From: Symmetrospora coprosmae
Taxonomy: Eukaryota > Basidiomycota > Cystobasidiomycetes > Symmetrosporaceae
Direction: 5' to 3'
Length of the DNA stretch: 64,000 bases
NCBI GenBank assembly: GCA_008802785.1
Contig: VUYT01000045.1
Coordinates: 1-64,000, forward strand
Notes under the pieces: model-generated
Told to the model about the DNA's origin: nothing
Databases searched by the model: none
The model's input: the letters and a program-made list of their open reading frames with translations, nothing else
Part shown: one piece after another, positions 23,214-35,173 of the stretch
How the letters are laid out: each line of letters opens with the position of its first letter
Numbering within the stretch: the first letter of the stretch is position 1
Translations under genes and position numbers: made by a program

Positions 23214-24305
23214 ATGATCTCCGCGCAGGATTTCCGCGAGAGAGCAATCCCAAATCCGACAGAGCAGCACCTGACCCTGGTTGTGTTTACAACCTATGTC
23301 CTCTTTGCTGTATTTGTGTATCAATTTCACGTTCTCATCTGGAAGGTGAGTACGCATCCCAGCATCGATTGCTCGTCTGTAAACGCGCTGAAGGCGACTG
23401 AATGCCTGGACTTACAGGAACCGGGCATCATGTTCCTACTCATGCCCGGCTCACTTCTCGGTGTAATAGTTCACGAATGCCTCCACGCCGTCCTGAACAT
23501 CGTCGATGGGGACTACATCATCGACCTGCGTGCCGACAAGCCGTCTCGGTTCCGTTGGGGTGGAGGTATGACTAGATTCATGCCGAAGGGGCGGTCCTTT
23601 AAGGCACTCCAATCCAGCATGGGCTACCTTGGCTCGAGCGCCTTCTGCTCCCTACTTATATTCAGCGGTTTCGACATCCTGGCATCCAAGATTATGGCAT
23701 TCACTCTCATCCCATTTGGCATCATGACCCTCCTATGGGCTAATCGTCAGAACGGTACCACACCATACTGGGCGGTGGCAGCAGTAGCGATCAGTGAGGT
23801 CTGGACCGTGAGACGTGATAGTCAGGATTGTAGCGAAGCTGATCCTTCGTCACTGACTCGCAGCCATAATACCGTTTTGGTGGATAGACCACGGTCGAGG
23901 CTTACGCTTCTGGATCTTGTGGCTTGGCACATCGGCCGTGCTGTTCGACCTCCAGCTCAATTGGACGACCCTTGTTGCTACAGAAGATCCAGCCTCCGAT
24001 GTGCACGACTTCGTTGGTATCGTTGGCGGGAGAGCCAAGGTGAGCACGGCGACATGCATCGTTCAGATGCCGTTAAAGCAAGCTCAAGCGATGCATTGCG
24101 TCCCATTCTAGGTATGGGCTCGCATTTGGTGGTGCTTCGAGGTCCTCTTCCTTGCGGCTGCCGTCTTCTCAGGGATCCTACTCGTGAGTGATGTCCAGCA
24201 TTCGATGGCAATGCTGTGCTGACTGTACCTGAGGTACGATGTGTCCAGTTCAAAGACACACGTGCAGAGCAGATCAGGCGAGCTTCCGTGTTTCTGCCAA
24301 CATAG
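23214..24305 (+). CDS. M50B-like membrane metalloprotease, copy 3
   Basis: Five exons (23214-23345, 23418-23793, 23864-24039, 24112-24183, 24249-24305) give 270 residues. The zinc motif is HECLH at 63-67, followed by VDGD as in copy 2; the conserved Asp is in ASDVHDFVGIVG. Exons of 376, 176, 72 and 57 nt have exactly the lengths of the matching exons of copy 2, so the two arose by recent tandem duplication. The first 132-nt exon equals copy 2's first two exons added together, i.e. one intron is absent here. The tail FKDTRAEQIRRASVFLPT is nearly identical to copy 2. The gene converges on Bir1, whose stop is 114 bp away. Substrate unknown; all residues expected for activity appear to be present. 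Confidence 0.8.
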
Positions 24306-24419
24306 GAGAGTGTGCAACTCCCAGCATGAATCGCTCGATCAGACGACGCACAGGAGCGAGCTATGCAGCATTTTAACCTGTTGTACAATAGCAAACAGCA
24401 AGAATCTAGCAACAACGCC

Positions 24420-27400
24420 TCAAGCAGACTCCTCCATTAAAGCCACCAGCTGAGACGGGGAGAGGTCAGCCTGACTTCATTGTACTGTCCCTATCGAGCT
24501 CCTGACCCACCTCCTGACGCCCGGCAGCAACGCGCTTGTCCCACGCGCGAATGAGCTCGGCAGATTCGAGCTGGAAGCGCTGCAGCTGCCGCTCTGCAAC
24601 AAGCTTGACCCACTCCTGTACAGGCATGGCCGCCTCTTCTTCCGTCAAGGGCTGGTCGAAAGCCAGGTCCATCTGCCCCGTTCCCGCCTTCTCTGGCGAA
24701 TCGAATGTCGGGATCGGGCCAGCAAGCAGGGCGTCCAGGGCTGATTGCGAGCGCGAAGGGCCCGTCTGCGACTCGGACGGCGCCGGCGGCTGATATGGCG
24801 CAAAGACTGCTTGCTGCTTCGACTTTGATGCGACAGGCAGATCCGGCAGCGACTGTGGGGAAGATTTGCGCTTCGGGAGGGCTCGGACAACTCTCTCGGC
24901 AGCCGGGGCAGGCAGAGATGGAGAAGGCAACGGTAAGGCTTCGAGGACAGGGGGTTTCGGAGGCGGCTTGCGGACCGTCGCCTCGGGCTCGATATTGTGT
25001 GCCCGTTCGGGCGAGAGAAGGTCATCGGCACCGTCTCCGGCCTCGCTCGCTTGTTCCTCCTCTTCCGTGTCCGCGGTTTCAGTGTCGACATTCGAAGCCG
25101 TCTCGCTTCTGTCGTCCGCATCGCTCTCGTCCGCCGAGCTCGCCGGCACCCGACTGTCTAGCTCGTGCTCCGACTGCTCCGCTTCCGATGCGTCTTCCGG
25201 CTCTAGCGGGTCCGGCGCCCTCTCCTTGCCCTTGCGCGACGGCTTTCTCGCCGCCCCCACCTCCCGCTCGGCAGTCGCCTTCTTGCCCTGCGTTGCACTC
25301 TTGCCCTGCCTGGTCCGGGTGGTCCGCGTAGACTTGCGCAGTGCGCCTGCATCCTCCACGTTGCTGACACCATCAGACTCGCTTCCGCTGGCAGCGTGGC
25401 TCGCCGACGTGCTCACGCTGAAGGAACTCGCCACGCTGCTTTGCGAATGACTGCGAGTCCTGACAGCTGCGCCAGATGCGGATGCGATCGACACATCGGC
25501 TTTCGCGGACCTGCCGATGGACGGTCCTACTGTGGTGGTACCGCGGTCAGCACCGGTAGAGGCAGACGCTTTGCCCGAAGCGACAGAGACGGCTTTGGGC
25601 GTTGGTTGCTGCCCCTCCTCTGCATCCGTGTCTGCTGCAGATGTTTCGCTCTCAACAAGCACGCTCTCGGCTTCATCGTTGCTGTCGATGTGCACTGGTA
25701 TTGGCGCTGGAGCAGTCTTTGCGGCGCGCTTGCTTGGCTTGCTGACAATGGACGCCCGTGTCGACTTCTTGGCCGGCTGGACGATGACGACAGACACTGA
25801 AGGGCCCTCGCTAGTCTCGCCCTCGTCAGAAGTTGCGGTCACAGCTGAAGCTTTCGTGCCGCGTCGGGTGGACTTCGCCCGGGTCGTGCCAGACTTTGTG
25901 GTCTTGGCCTTCGCCTTTGGCGGGACTACGACCGAGACGTCCTCGGTAGCATCAAGCACAACTGCAGAGCGCAGACCCTCTGTCGTGGTCGCGTCAGCTG
26001 GCGCTGCCAGCCCTGCTTCACCCTCTGCGGTTTCCTCCTGAACGCCACCGGTAGCGCTGTCATCTCCAGCCAAATTGCTCTCTCGCGTCTTCTTGCCCTT
26101 TGCCGTGGTTGTCCTGCGCGCCGCTTTGCTCTTCGCCGCAGGTAGCCTCGTCTTGGCCTCTGCAACCTCCTCCGCAGGTACAGCCATCTCCTGCTCCTCT
26201 TGCTCTGACGGCGCCATGTCGGCGGCTGACGCATGTTTGAGCACGACAGGCACGGGCGCAGCCTTCTTGCCTGCCTTCTTGGGTGCCACCACCCGTGTGG
26301 AACCCATCACAGACGGCGGCCGTGAAGGCAGCTCGCTCTCGCTAGCAGCTTCCGCCTCAGACGCCGCATTGCCCCGAGCGGTGGCTTTGGCGGCTGTGCG
26401 CCCTGGCGCTTTCGCAAGAGGCTCGACCACTTCGATCGCCGAACCGGCATCCTGCTCGTCCATGACCTGCACAGTGTTCGCTGTCGTTGTTGTCCGGCCC
26501 TTGCGCGTCTTGGGTGGCGCCGTCGCTGCGCTCGCGCCCGCGCTCGCCTTTGACTGGCGCGTCGAGCGCGCTGCGGGTGCTTTCCTCGTTGCAGCGGCCT
26601 TCTTGCCGCGAGGACCGCTCTCTGCGACACCGTCGTCATCGTCCGTCTCATCGCGCCCAACCTCTGCCGGTACCGTAACGCCCGCTGGGGCAGGCTCCTC
26701 ATTCTCATCAACATCGTGCAGGGCGGACCCCGAGACGGACATGGAGGTGTTCGAGCGCGAGGCCTGCTTGGACTTGCTCTTGCTGCTCTTGGCTGTCGAC
26801 GCGCTCTTTGTGCTCGCTGCAGCGGACGACGCGTTAGAGGCGAGCGAAGCGCGTATGTTCTGCTTCGAGGAGGCCTTCTTGGACTGCTGGAGCTGCGCGT
26901 GGAGTGAGCTGGAGTGAGCTTCACGAGGATTGCATCCTCAGACTGGATGGGATGCACACTCACCACTTTCTTCTGCCGGCTCGTGAAGAAGTAGCAGTCT
27001 GGGGTGCGTTGTGCGTGTTCCGTTCTGCAGAGGAGGCGGCGCGGATCCTTGGGTCAGCTAAAGGAAGGCGTGTCGGACGCCACGGCGACCCGGACAGTGC
27101 ACGCACTCTGGATCGTCGTTCTTGCTCCACCCGTCCAGCTGAACATCGCAGTAGATGCACGCGCACGTGTCGGGCGCGTCGGGCAGCGGGCAGTTGTAGA
27201 AGCCAGCCATTGCGAGCTGCGGGGGTGTGAAGGGCATCAGAATCGCTTGCACCACGTTGCAGGACGAGCGTATCGCAAAGTGACGGCTCGACTGACCCTC
27301 TCGCTCGTGGGTTTCCACCCTTTCTTGCCGTCAAACTTCCACCAGCTCCCAAACGTGCTTCTCCTTGCCTGCGCGAGGACCTCGCCGGCCGGGTCGAGCT

Positions 27401-27797
27401 GGGCGGTGCCGTCCGCGAGCGCGCCGTCGCCAAAGAGGTCCCAGTCCCGCTTTGCGCCCATGACTGTTGCCCAGGAGCACTTGTCGCCCGTGCCCTTGTC
27501 GATGCGGCGCAGGTGCTCGTCCAGCGCGTCGTCGCCGTCCTCCCAGCCCTCGAGCCCTTTCTTGCAGTACGCGCACGTCACATTGTCGGGCGCAGACTCG
27601 GCGGTCGGGTCGTAGTAGAACCCTGCAGAGGCCAGGCTCTCAGGTGTGACGCTGAACGAGGCCGAGTGAGGCCACTGCGTGCGAGTCTGCTGCTGCTCCT
27701 TCTGTCGCGACTTGGATGGATGCCTCGACCCGGCAGCGGCGGACGTCGACGCGGCAGAGGCTGCAAAAGTAGCCAAGCGGCCCTCGTACGTCTCCAT
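24420..27797 (-). CDS. bir1: Bir1/survivin, chromosomal passenger complex subunit
   Basis: Five exons on the minus strand (27297-27797, 27107-27216, 26964-27024, 24511-26892, 24420-24449) give about 1027 residues, similar to fission yeast Bir1 (997). Two BIR zinc domains are visible: BIR1 with C75, C78, H95 and C107, and BIR2 with C187, C190, H207 and C214. BIR2 is complete only after removing the intron at 27025-27106, which places Glu-His and the last Cys in frame. A roughly 700-residue Ala/Lys/Ser/Glu-rich disordered middle contains many basic AT-hook-like and acidic patches. The C-terminal helix (residues about 985-1027, EEAAMPVQEWVKLVAERQLQ onward to MEESA) resembles the survivin helix that binds INCENP and borealin. 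The complex carries Aurora kinase to centromeres and the spindle midzone. The 30-nt last exon is inferred from a consensus donor and the continuing helix. Confidence 0.85.
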
Positions 27798-29057
27798 CGT
27801 GTCGTGGTGTGGTCGCTCCTATGCGTGCCGTCGTCGCTGCTATGCTATGTTCAAGATTGGGTCAGAAGGCGAAAGAGGCATCGATCACGACGCGGCTCGC
27901 GTGTTTACTGTACTCCATCAGAGGGACGGGAGCGGCGATCCGAGAGAGAGAGGAGACCTCGCTGCGCGCAACGACGGGAAGGAGAGGAAGAACACTGGAA
28001 GAACTCGATGCATTACATGCAGCCTTCAAAAAGTAGAACTACAGGATGGAGGCACGACAAAGTAGAGATGGCGCGGCAGCGAGGACGCGTGGCAAGCTTG
28101 CCAGACCGGCCTTGCGGCATGACGCGCGGGAGAATAGAGGACACCGTGACGAGCTACCGAGACAGATGCAGGCACCGTCAGCTTGTCTGCCCTTGGGTCT
28201 CGTAGCGGCCATGCCTTCGATAGATGCGGGATACCATGCGCAGTCAGAAGCTTTTCACACCGCAGCCCCCGAAGGGACCGGATGCTACTTTGGAATGATA
28301 TATTATCGCTCTTTTCGGCGTTCCTAGGCGCCTACTGAATCGGAGTGAGCTGAGATATTGGATGTCATCGGGAAAGGGATGGGGAAGGTAGGGGTTTGGA
28401 TGGAAGGAACGGCCGGACAAGAGGGCACTCACCTACGGGAGGCTCAGTGCAGGCGCCAGGAGGGCAGCAACACTTTCGACAAGCGAGCGGAAGGATATCG
28501 GATATCATTGCATTGATGCACCATCTGCACTTGGGCGTAATCTACACACATCTCTGGGGACTTTCGAGGGGGAATGCAGGAACCGCAGGTCAGCTTCTGC
28601 GGTCTCGATGCCGGGGCAGACAGAGCCAACGGGAGGAGAGAGAAGAGAGGTTGAGTGGAGTGCTTGTGAAGGTGTGCATCAGCTACCGTTGTAGTTAATT
28701 TGATAAATTCTTGTCTTCAGCGAGATGAAACTCTCGAGACAGTGTGAATATTTAGGTGGTCATCTCTTGCGGGGTGAAGGTAGGGAGGGAGGAGCGATGT
28801 AGGGAGGGATTGTGCATGAGTTGTTGCCTGCAGATGACTCACTTAGCCGAGCATTGCTACTGTGCTGTTATTCCGTCTGTAGCTGCATCTATCCTATCCG
28901 ATGCGAGCAAAGGCAACCTGCAGCGGCGGGCCCAGCGCAGAATTTCGGTGCGTTGCGGGTGGGCGAAGGAGAGCAGCACGGGCAAAGGGCAGAGGAGGAC
29001 TGCTGCATACCCACAACACAACAGCAACGGCAAGCTCTGCAGCAGCCGATATATGAT
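27798..29057. promoter_or_regulatory. Divergent promoter region of Bir1 and uS9m
   Basis: About 1.26 kb between two divergent start codons. Several short open frames exist but none looks coding. The frame of uS9m is open upstream to 28812, yet the start at 29058 is preferred because it opens a mitochondrial presequence. No named regulatory site recognised. Confidence 0.5.
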
Positions 29058-30289
29058 ATGGCATCGCGAGGCACACGCACCATCATCGCAAGCACGTCGC
29101 GTGGCCTGATATCGCGCAGACAGGCCTCCACGTCGGCCGGACCATCCTCTTCCTCGACCACCGCGAACGACAGCGACGTCCTCCCGCTGCCGGCACCGCC
29201 CAAGCCGCCGTTGAAGAGCTGGTTCACGGGGCGTCCATCGCTCACATCCTTCATCTCGGAGCTGTCGTCGACGCTGCAGGAGACGCGGAGTACCCTGTTC
29301 CGCTCCGGGTACCTCACGTCCGTCTCGCAGGACATCCGGACCATCCCGCGCGCCTTTGCGAAAGATGCCACCGCAGCATCATCGTCCGCAAAATGGAAAG
29401 GATCGGACGACCTGGCGAGCGAGCTGCGCGTGGCCAAGGTCCGGCTGGCGTACTACCGCCGCATCACATCGCTCCTCGCCGAGCTGCACGCCCTCCAGCC
29501 CATGCTGCGCATCGAGCCCACCCTCGCCGCGCACCACACCCGCGTCGCCGAGCTGCTCCGACGGTGCAGGAAGACCGACGCACAGGAGCTCACGGTGGCA
29601 GCTGCCCTCGTCGACAGCCAGCAAGAGATCTTTGAGCCGCCCATGACACAGGCAGAGACGGAGCGTCAGAAGGCGCGCCTCGGAGGACTGGCGGCCAACG
29701 ACCCGGCAGCGCTCGCGCTGATACAGAAGGAGAGGAGGAAGCGCTCCTACGGCTACCACGATGTCGGCTTGACAGGGATCGCATACGGAGGAGGCAGGAA
29801 GAAGACGGCGTCCGCACAAGCATGGCTCGTCCCCGTTGCACATTCCGTCACGCCGGAGGAAGAAAGCTCGTCCTCCGACAGGATCGGCAAGGTCCTCGTC
29901 AACGCCCTGCCCATCTCGACATACTTTCCTACGGCTGCAGAGCGGTCCGTCCTCCTTCGACCGTTTAGCCTCACGGAGACGACAGGGCGCTACAACGTCT
30001 TTGTCCTTGTACAAGGCGGAGGCATGTCGAGCAAGGCGACGGCCGCCAGCGTTGCGTGCGCGCGCGCCCTGGCTGCCATTACAGATGAGCAGACTGGGCA
30101 GGAGATCAACAGGGCCATCCTGAGCAAGGGTGAGTTCCGTCTTTTGAGGCTCTCTGCGAGGTTTCCAGCTGATCTTGGGGGCACCATCCTCCTCCAGCCG
30201 ACTTGCTCCGGCGCGACCCAAGAGTGGTGGAAAGGAAAAAGACGGGACAGCCAAAGGCAAGGAAGCGCTTCACCTGGGTCAAGCGGTGA
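29058..30289 (+). CDS. MRPS9: Mitochondrial small-subunit ribosomal protein uS9m
   Basis: Two exons (29058-30129, 30198-30289) give 387 residues. The N-terminus [21 protein letters not shown] is rich in Arg, Ser and Thr without acidic residues, as in a matrix-targeting presequence. The uS9 core begins near 250 with [16 protein letters not shown], then [15 protein letters not shown], and has the glycine-rich [19 protein letters not shown]. The second exon restores the universal C-terminus [13 protein letters not shown] followed by [14 protein letters not shown], whose basic tail reaches the P site of the ribosome. About 230 residues of helical extension precede the core, as in other fungal and animal uS9m. 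The intron at 30130-30197 is 68 bp. The FIT-type gene starts 190 bp downstream on the same strand and in the same reading frame. Confidence 0.92.
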
Positions 30290-30479
30290 CCTGCCTGTAC
30301 CTATCCTTGTGCATGTGTCACACTGTGTCTTCTGCAAAGAAGCTGGCGTTTTTTTCTGTGTCATTCGCGGCAGTGTCGTCATCCCGCGCTTCTGCCCACG
30401 TCACGTCACGCTTCCTCCTGTGGCTCTTGTCTGCACGACGGCAATAAGGCACAAGGCGCAACAGAGGGTACAGCAGAGC

Positions 30480-31885
30480 ATGAGTAACTCATTGAGGCAG
30501 AGGCCACCGTCGGCAACGTCGTCTGCTCCAGTCGGACATGCTGGGACGTCCACGTCGGGTGGTGGCAGCACCAGCACGAGGACCTCGGTGAACGTGTCGC
30601 GAGAAGCGCTGGCCGACGCCATCCATGACCCAGCACCACGCTTGGAGCCCTACCACCGCCTCTTTGGAGCTCTCCTCTTCCTCACCGTGTGAGTGAGCAA
30701 CTCGCCCGCCCAGAGTCGGAGAGCGCGAGAGAGATGGCTCATGCGTGGCCTCCATGTGAACGAAACAGCATCACAGGCACCCTCATATCCATAGTCACGT
30801 ACGGAACAGCAGTCACCTCATTCCGCGGCCGCCTCCCATCCCCGTCGTCCAAGATCGCCTTCCACTCGTCGTACCTCCCCGGCGCCTTGTCGAGCCTCCC
30901 TCTGCCGAATCTCCTCCCCAACTACTTTGCCAACAAGCGCAACATCTTCAATGTCGTCTTTGTCAAGCGCGCATGGGGCTGGACGACGCTCGCTTGGGGT
31001 CTGCACTGGCTCGCGGGCATCTTTGCAGCGCAGCAGCAGTCTGCCGGCGGGGCGCTCAACACGAGCCGGAGCACCCGCAAGCGCCTCGTGTACCGCCCGC
31101 TCAAGCGGTACGCGCTGGCCACCGTGTACTGGCTCCTCTTCACGACGTGGTTCTTCGGGCCGTCCATCTCGGACCGCCTGCTCGTCCTCTCTGGCGCGCA
31201 GTGCGTCCCGTCCTCCCTCTCGTCGGCAGACGCCTCTGCCGCTCCACCCGCGGCAGCAGGCGCGCAGACGGGCAACGAGCCCAACCACGTCATTCTCGAC
31301 CACTCGCACTGCACCTTTGGCTCGTCTGTTCTCCGAGCCGGAAGCGTTGAAGCTGGAGACGACGCAGCAAGAGGCGCCTCGTCGGCATCAGGGCTGAGCG
31401 GCAAGGTGGAGACGCCGGGTGCTGCACAGCACAGAGGCAAGCACGGCAGGAAGGCGTACTGGAAGGGCGGGCACGATATCTCAGGGCACAGCTTCCTCCT
31501 CACCCTGTCGTCTCTCTTCCTCGCTACGGAAATCGCGCCCACCCTCTCTGTCCTCGCGAACGGCGTCCATTCAGGCCTCACGGCTGCAACTGGTGCAGTC
31601 GCCGGGTCGGGGCGGTCGACACCCACTGGCCCAGCAAGCAGGACAAAGCTCGAGAGCCTGCCCTTGCGCAAGTATACCGCGCTAGCCACGGTCGCGCTGA
31701 TCACCCTGTGGTGGTGGATGCTTCTGGTGAGCGCGGGCCTCCGCTCCCGATCGAATTGCAAAGTGCTGAGAATCTGAGTTTTCCTGCAGATGACCAGCTT
31801 GTACTTTCACACCCCGCAAGAAAAGATCAGTGGCTTCGCTGCAGGCATGGTTGCCTGGTGGAGCAGCTACGCGCTGGCGGGATGA
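30480..31885 (+). CDS. FIT-family lipid-droplet/ER protein (Scs3/FIT2 type)
   Basis: Three exons (30480-30688, 30769-31726, 31790-31885) give about 420 residues. The family motifs are present: the first catalytic-His block GGHDISGHSFLLTLSS and the second block MTSLYFHTPQEKISG, plus DHSHCTFG upstream. Several hydrophobic spans lie at about 60-85, 145-170, 205-225, 325-345 and 365-385. FIT2/Scs3 proteins are endoplasmic-reticulum acyl-CoA diphosphatases that keep ER lipid balance and support lipid-droplet budding. The last exon starts with the Met of MTSLYFHT, so the intron at 31727-31789 must be spliced for the second catalytic His. A Ser/Ala/Gly-rich loop (about 300-360) interrupts the membrane region. 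The gene follows uS9m by 190 bp. Confidence 0.88.
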
Positions 31886-32105
31886 ACAGCTGGACAGGCT
31901 AGGCGCTACTAATCTAGCAAGAGCACTGTGCGTTTCCAATACATGTCGATACCAGTGCCATGATGTATACACTATGCAATGTAAAGGAGCGCTGAAAGCG
32001 TATACATGCAGTTGTGTCGGCAGGCCGGCAAGCTTGAAGCCCTTTGCCGACTTGATGTCTCCGCCATCTCTTGCCCTTTTGCCACGCCACCGCTACTCTT
32101 CGATA

Positions 32106-33588
32106 ATGGCAACGACAGTAAAGGGAGCCGGAGCCCGCAACGCTCACCTGTGCAACTTCAAGGACCTCCCCCAAGTTGAGGGCCAGCCGCATGGCTGTGC
32201 CTGGGGTGTCTACCCGTCCAGGCAGGACGGGTCAGGCCCTGACGAGCTCGGTCGTGCGGCCTTCTCCGCATATCCGGCCAGCGTAGCGGCCTGCCTAAAC
32301 TGACGCGGGGCGCCGTCTCAATCTGCAATAGGTCTGAACCTCCTCACGCCCGACGTGGTCCTGCGCGCGGCGACGGAGGAGATCCGGACCGGCGAGCGGG
32401 TGCAGCTCGACTGGGGCCTCGAGAATGTCCAGTTCCCTGGCTTCAAGCGCAAAGGCCTCGAGCAGCGCATTATCGACAAGACGAATGCCGCTGCGGGCTG
32501 GACGGGAACAGACGATGAGATTAGCTTCAATACCCAGGTGAGGGCTGGCACGCGATTGCGGGGCAGCTTGAAGATGCACGCACCGACTCTGGCATAACCA
32601 CGCTTTGGCTACAGTGCAGCAGCCAGTGGGACGGCTTCCGGCACAAGGCGCATGGTACTCTTCACACCCTCGCTGAGCGTTCGCGCGGAGGAACCTGCTA
32701 ATCCGCGGAACCGATGCACGTCCATCAACAGAGCACACGCAGATGTACTACAACGGCCTAACTCACAGAGAGCTGATCGCAGGAGAGAGCAAGCGCAATG
32801 GGATTGATGCGTGGTGCCGAGCGGGCGGGATTGCTGGTCGAGGCGTCCTCCTCGACTGGCTTGCCTGGTGGGAGAGCACGCACCCGTTCAGCGAGCCCGC
32901 GCCATCGCCCGTCACACGACATGAGATCCCACTCGCTGAGCTGCAGGAGGTTGCCCGCTATCAAGGCCTGGACGGCAAGTTCCGACCGGGCGATATCCTC
33001 CTCGTGCGGAGCGGATTTGTCCGGTGGCACGACAATGCCAGTGAGGACGAGAGAAAGAAGGGGACCCTCGAGAAGGCCACATACATTGGCATGGAGGCGA
33101 CACCAGATGGCCTGGAGTGGTTCTGGTCAGCTTGGTTGACCGCGGGACGCCACGCCTTCCTTCACGCGCTGATTCGAGAGACGCTCGATGTGTACTTGCG
33201 CGCAGGAACCACCACTTTGCCGCCGTTGGAGGAGACGCCGTCGCGTTTGAAGCCTGGCCGCCAGCCAAGGGAAAGACTTGCTGTAAGCCTCGTTCCGCTA
33301 AGCCTCGATTTTAGATGGCCTTCTTAATGTCAGGTCCGGAAAATCACAGATCACGAATGGTTCCTCGCGCAGTGGGGCATGCCTATCGGCGAAATGTGGG
33401 ACCTCGAGACGCTCTCGCGCGTCTGCAAGGAGCAGAAGAGGTGGACATTCTTCCTGACGAGCGCGCCGCTCAATGTCCCCGGTGGTGTCGGATCGCCCCG
33501 TAAGTCGGCTTGACCCTAGAGCCTGGTGCAACAACATTGCTGATCCGCCTACCCTCGCTCGTCAGCCAACGCCATTGCCATCTTTTGA
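32106..33588 (+). CDS. Cyclase-family (kynurenine formamidase-like) hydrolase
   Basis: Seven exons (32106-32250, 32332-32537, 32615-32654, 32732-33125, 33206-33282, 33350-33499, 33566-33588) give 344 residues. Landmarks of the fungal cyclase family (PF04199 type) are QVEGQPHGCAWG, GLNLLTPDVV, the metal block SSQWDGFRH (residues 119-127, Asp123 and His127), AGGIAGRGVLLDW, RPGDILLVRSGF, NHHFAAVGGDAVAFEAWP, WGMPIGEMWDLE and the C-terminal GVGSPPNAIAIF. Members hydrolyse cyclic or formyl amides using divalent metals; the actual substrate is unknown. The acceptor at 33349 rather than an earlier AG was chosen because only it gives HEWFLAQWGMP in frame. Exon 3 is 40 nt and exon 7 is 23 nt. The gene converges on the Apa-type gene, with 144 bp between stops. 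Confidence 0.85.
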
Positions 33589-33732
33589 GGCAGGGTGAAG
33601 ACCGTCATGCGTGTATTTTTATTGCGAATATGCTGTGCCGTGAGGTATATACAAAGCAACGACTCCATACCTGTCTGACTCCACTCGGTTGCACACGAAA
33701 GCACAGCACTTGCGGAACAAACCACTGGTCAT

Positions 33733-35173
33733 CTACTCCTTTGCTGGCATTTTGCCCTTGGAGAACCCGCAGTGCTCCAGCACATGAAGGACCTGTGCGA
33801 AAGGCCCAGCAGAAATCAGCACAAACACTGGAAGCCGACTCCCGACTCCCACGAGACGCACGCCTTTTCGACTCACCCCGCCGACTTCGCGGAGACGCCG
33901 GTCGTCGGTCTCGTTTTCGACGAGCATGGTGCCCATGTACCCTATGCTGTTGACGCTGAGCTCCTTTGGCTCGGTTGCGGCGGGCTTGCCCTCCTTCTCG
34001 ATGGTCCCCTCGCGGGGCGGGATGGTGTAGCTCTCCTCGCGGCGCGGGATGACGTGCATGTGCTCGTGGGTGAGGAGGAGGTTGTAGTGCATGCCCTCCT
34101 CCTTGTCGAGCTCGGTCGTCTTGCAGTCTGGGTGGTCCCGCATTGAACGCTGCATCACCTGCAGCAGCTCTGAGTAGATCTTCTTGAGGTATGCCGAAAG
34201 ATCGGCCTCGTTCGATGCCTTCTCGTCGAGCTCTGACAGGCGCCGCACAAAGTGCATGTAAGGCAGCGAAGGAATCGAGAAGGTCTCGTCGGGAAGGCTT
34301 TCGCCCTTCTTGTACGCGCGCGCTCCCCGCTCGATGGGGAAGTCGCCCAGTCCATCTTCTCCCTCAAGGGGAAGGAGCTGCATGTGGCGATGGGCCTGGC
34401 TGCAGCCACTGGTCTGTCCGCAGTTGTAGAAGCCGACGTTCTTGCTGAAACCCGTCCGCGTCTTGCCGTCCTTCTCGTATACTGCCCCAGCGGCTAGTGA
34501 CTTCATGATGGTGAAGAGGGCCAATAGTTGCGACTCGGTCAGGGTCCCAAACTGATTCTGAAAGTCTTTGGTGATGATAATCGAGTGCATTGGCATGACT
34601 GCGTTCATATTCTGTGGGTCATCAGGTGGAGAAACGGAGGCGCAGGCGGCGATGCAGTAGGGGAGACGACGAGGCAGCATCAGATTGAGAGGCGGAAGAT
34701 CAGCAGCGGGCATGATGTCAGTACGTTTGGCGTCCGGCAAAGAGCAGTGTTGTATCTGAGTACTTTTCACGCAAGCTGGGTCGGTCCTCACCAGCAGAAA
34801 GCCGAAAGACTCGTCTCCGGCATCAAAGCGCCTGACGAGCAGAGGCCCCCAGTACCTCGAGTCAAAGACATCGTCCGGCTTCTCTTCCTTTTCTTCTTCC
34901 TGGTCCTTCTTGTCGTCCTCATCTTCCTCGTCATCGTCCTTGCCTGGCTTGTCGCCCTACGGATGCATATAGGCGTGGTCAGCGCTGCTCAGGCACAGCA
35001 GTCGAAGTAAGGCAACTGACGAGGCTAGGGCATATCCGGATCTCTGTCTGCAGCTCGTTCTGCTCCCTGTAGGCCTCTGATGGGAAGTAGTCGAGGATGT
35101 CCTTGCGCTTGTTCCTGCGGAAGGACTCGAGCGTGGCTGGACCGAGGTTCTCTAGGACCTGCACGGGTGCCAT
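33733..35173 (-). CDS. ATP adenylyltransferase / Ap4A phosphorylase (Apa1/2 type)
   Basis: Four exons on the minus strand (35021-35173, 34792-34956, 33877-34611, 33733-33792) give 370 residues, somewhat longer than yeast Apa1 (321). The HIT-like active site is HRHMQ (180-184), set in CGQTSGCSQAHRHMQLLP, with THEHMHVIPR downstream and SVNSIGYMGTMLV near the end. The enzyme splits diadenosine tetraphosphate with phosphate, giving ADP and ATP, and acts in nucleotide balance in the cytosol. An acidic insert (DDDEEDEDDKKDQEEE, about 58-75) is unusual between the first helix and the catalytic core. The intron at 34612-34791 (180 bp) is long and could be misread as coding, because its frame is open; removing it gives FGFLLNMNAVMPMHSIIITKDF, which aligns with the family. 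Confidence 0.85.

Noticed and set aside
26075-26917. Long plus-strand frame opposite Bir1
   Set aside because: Shadow of the Ala/Lys-rich Bir1 frame, an expected artefact of biased codons.
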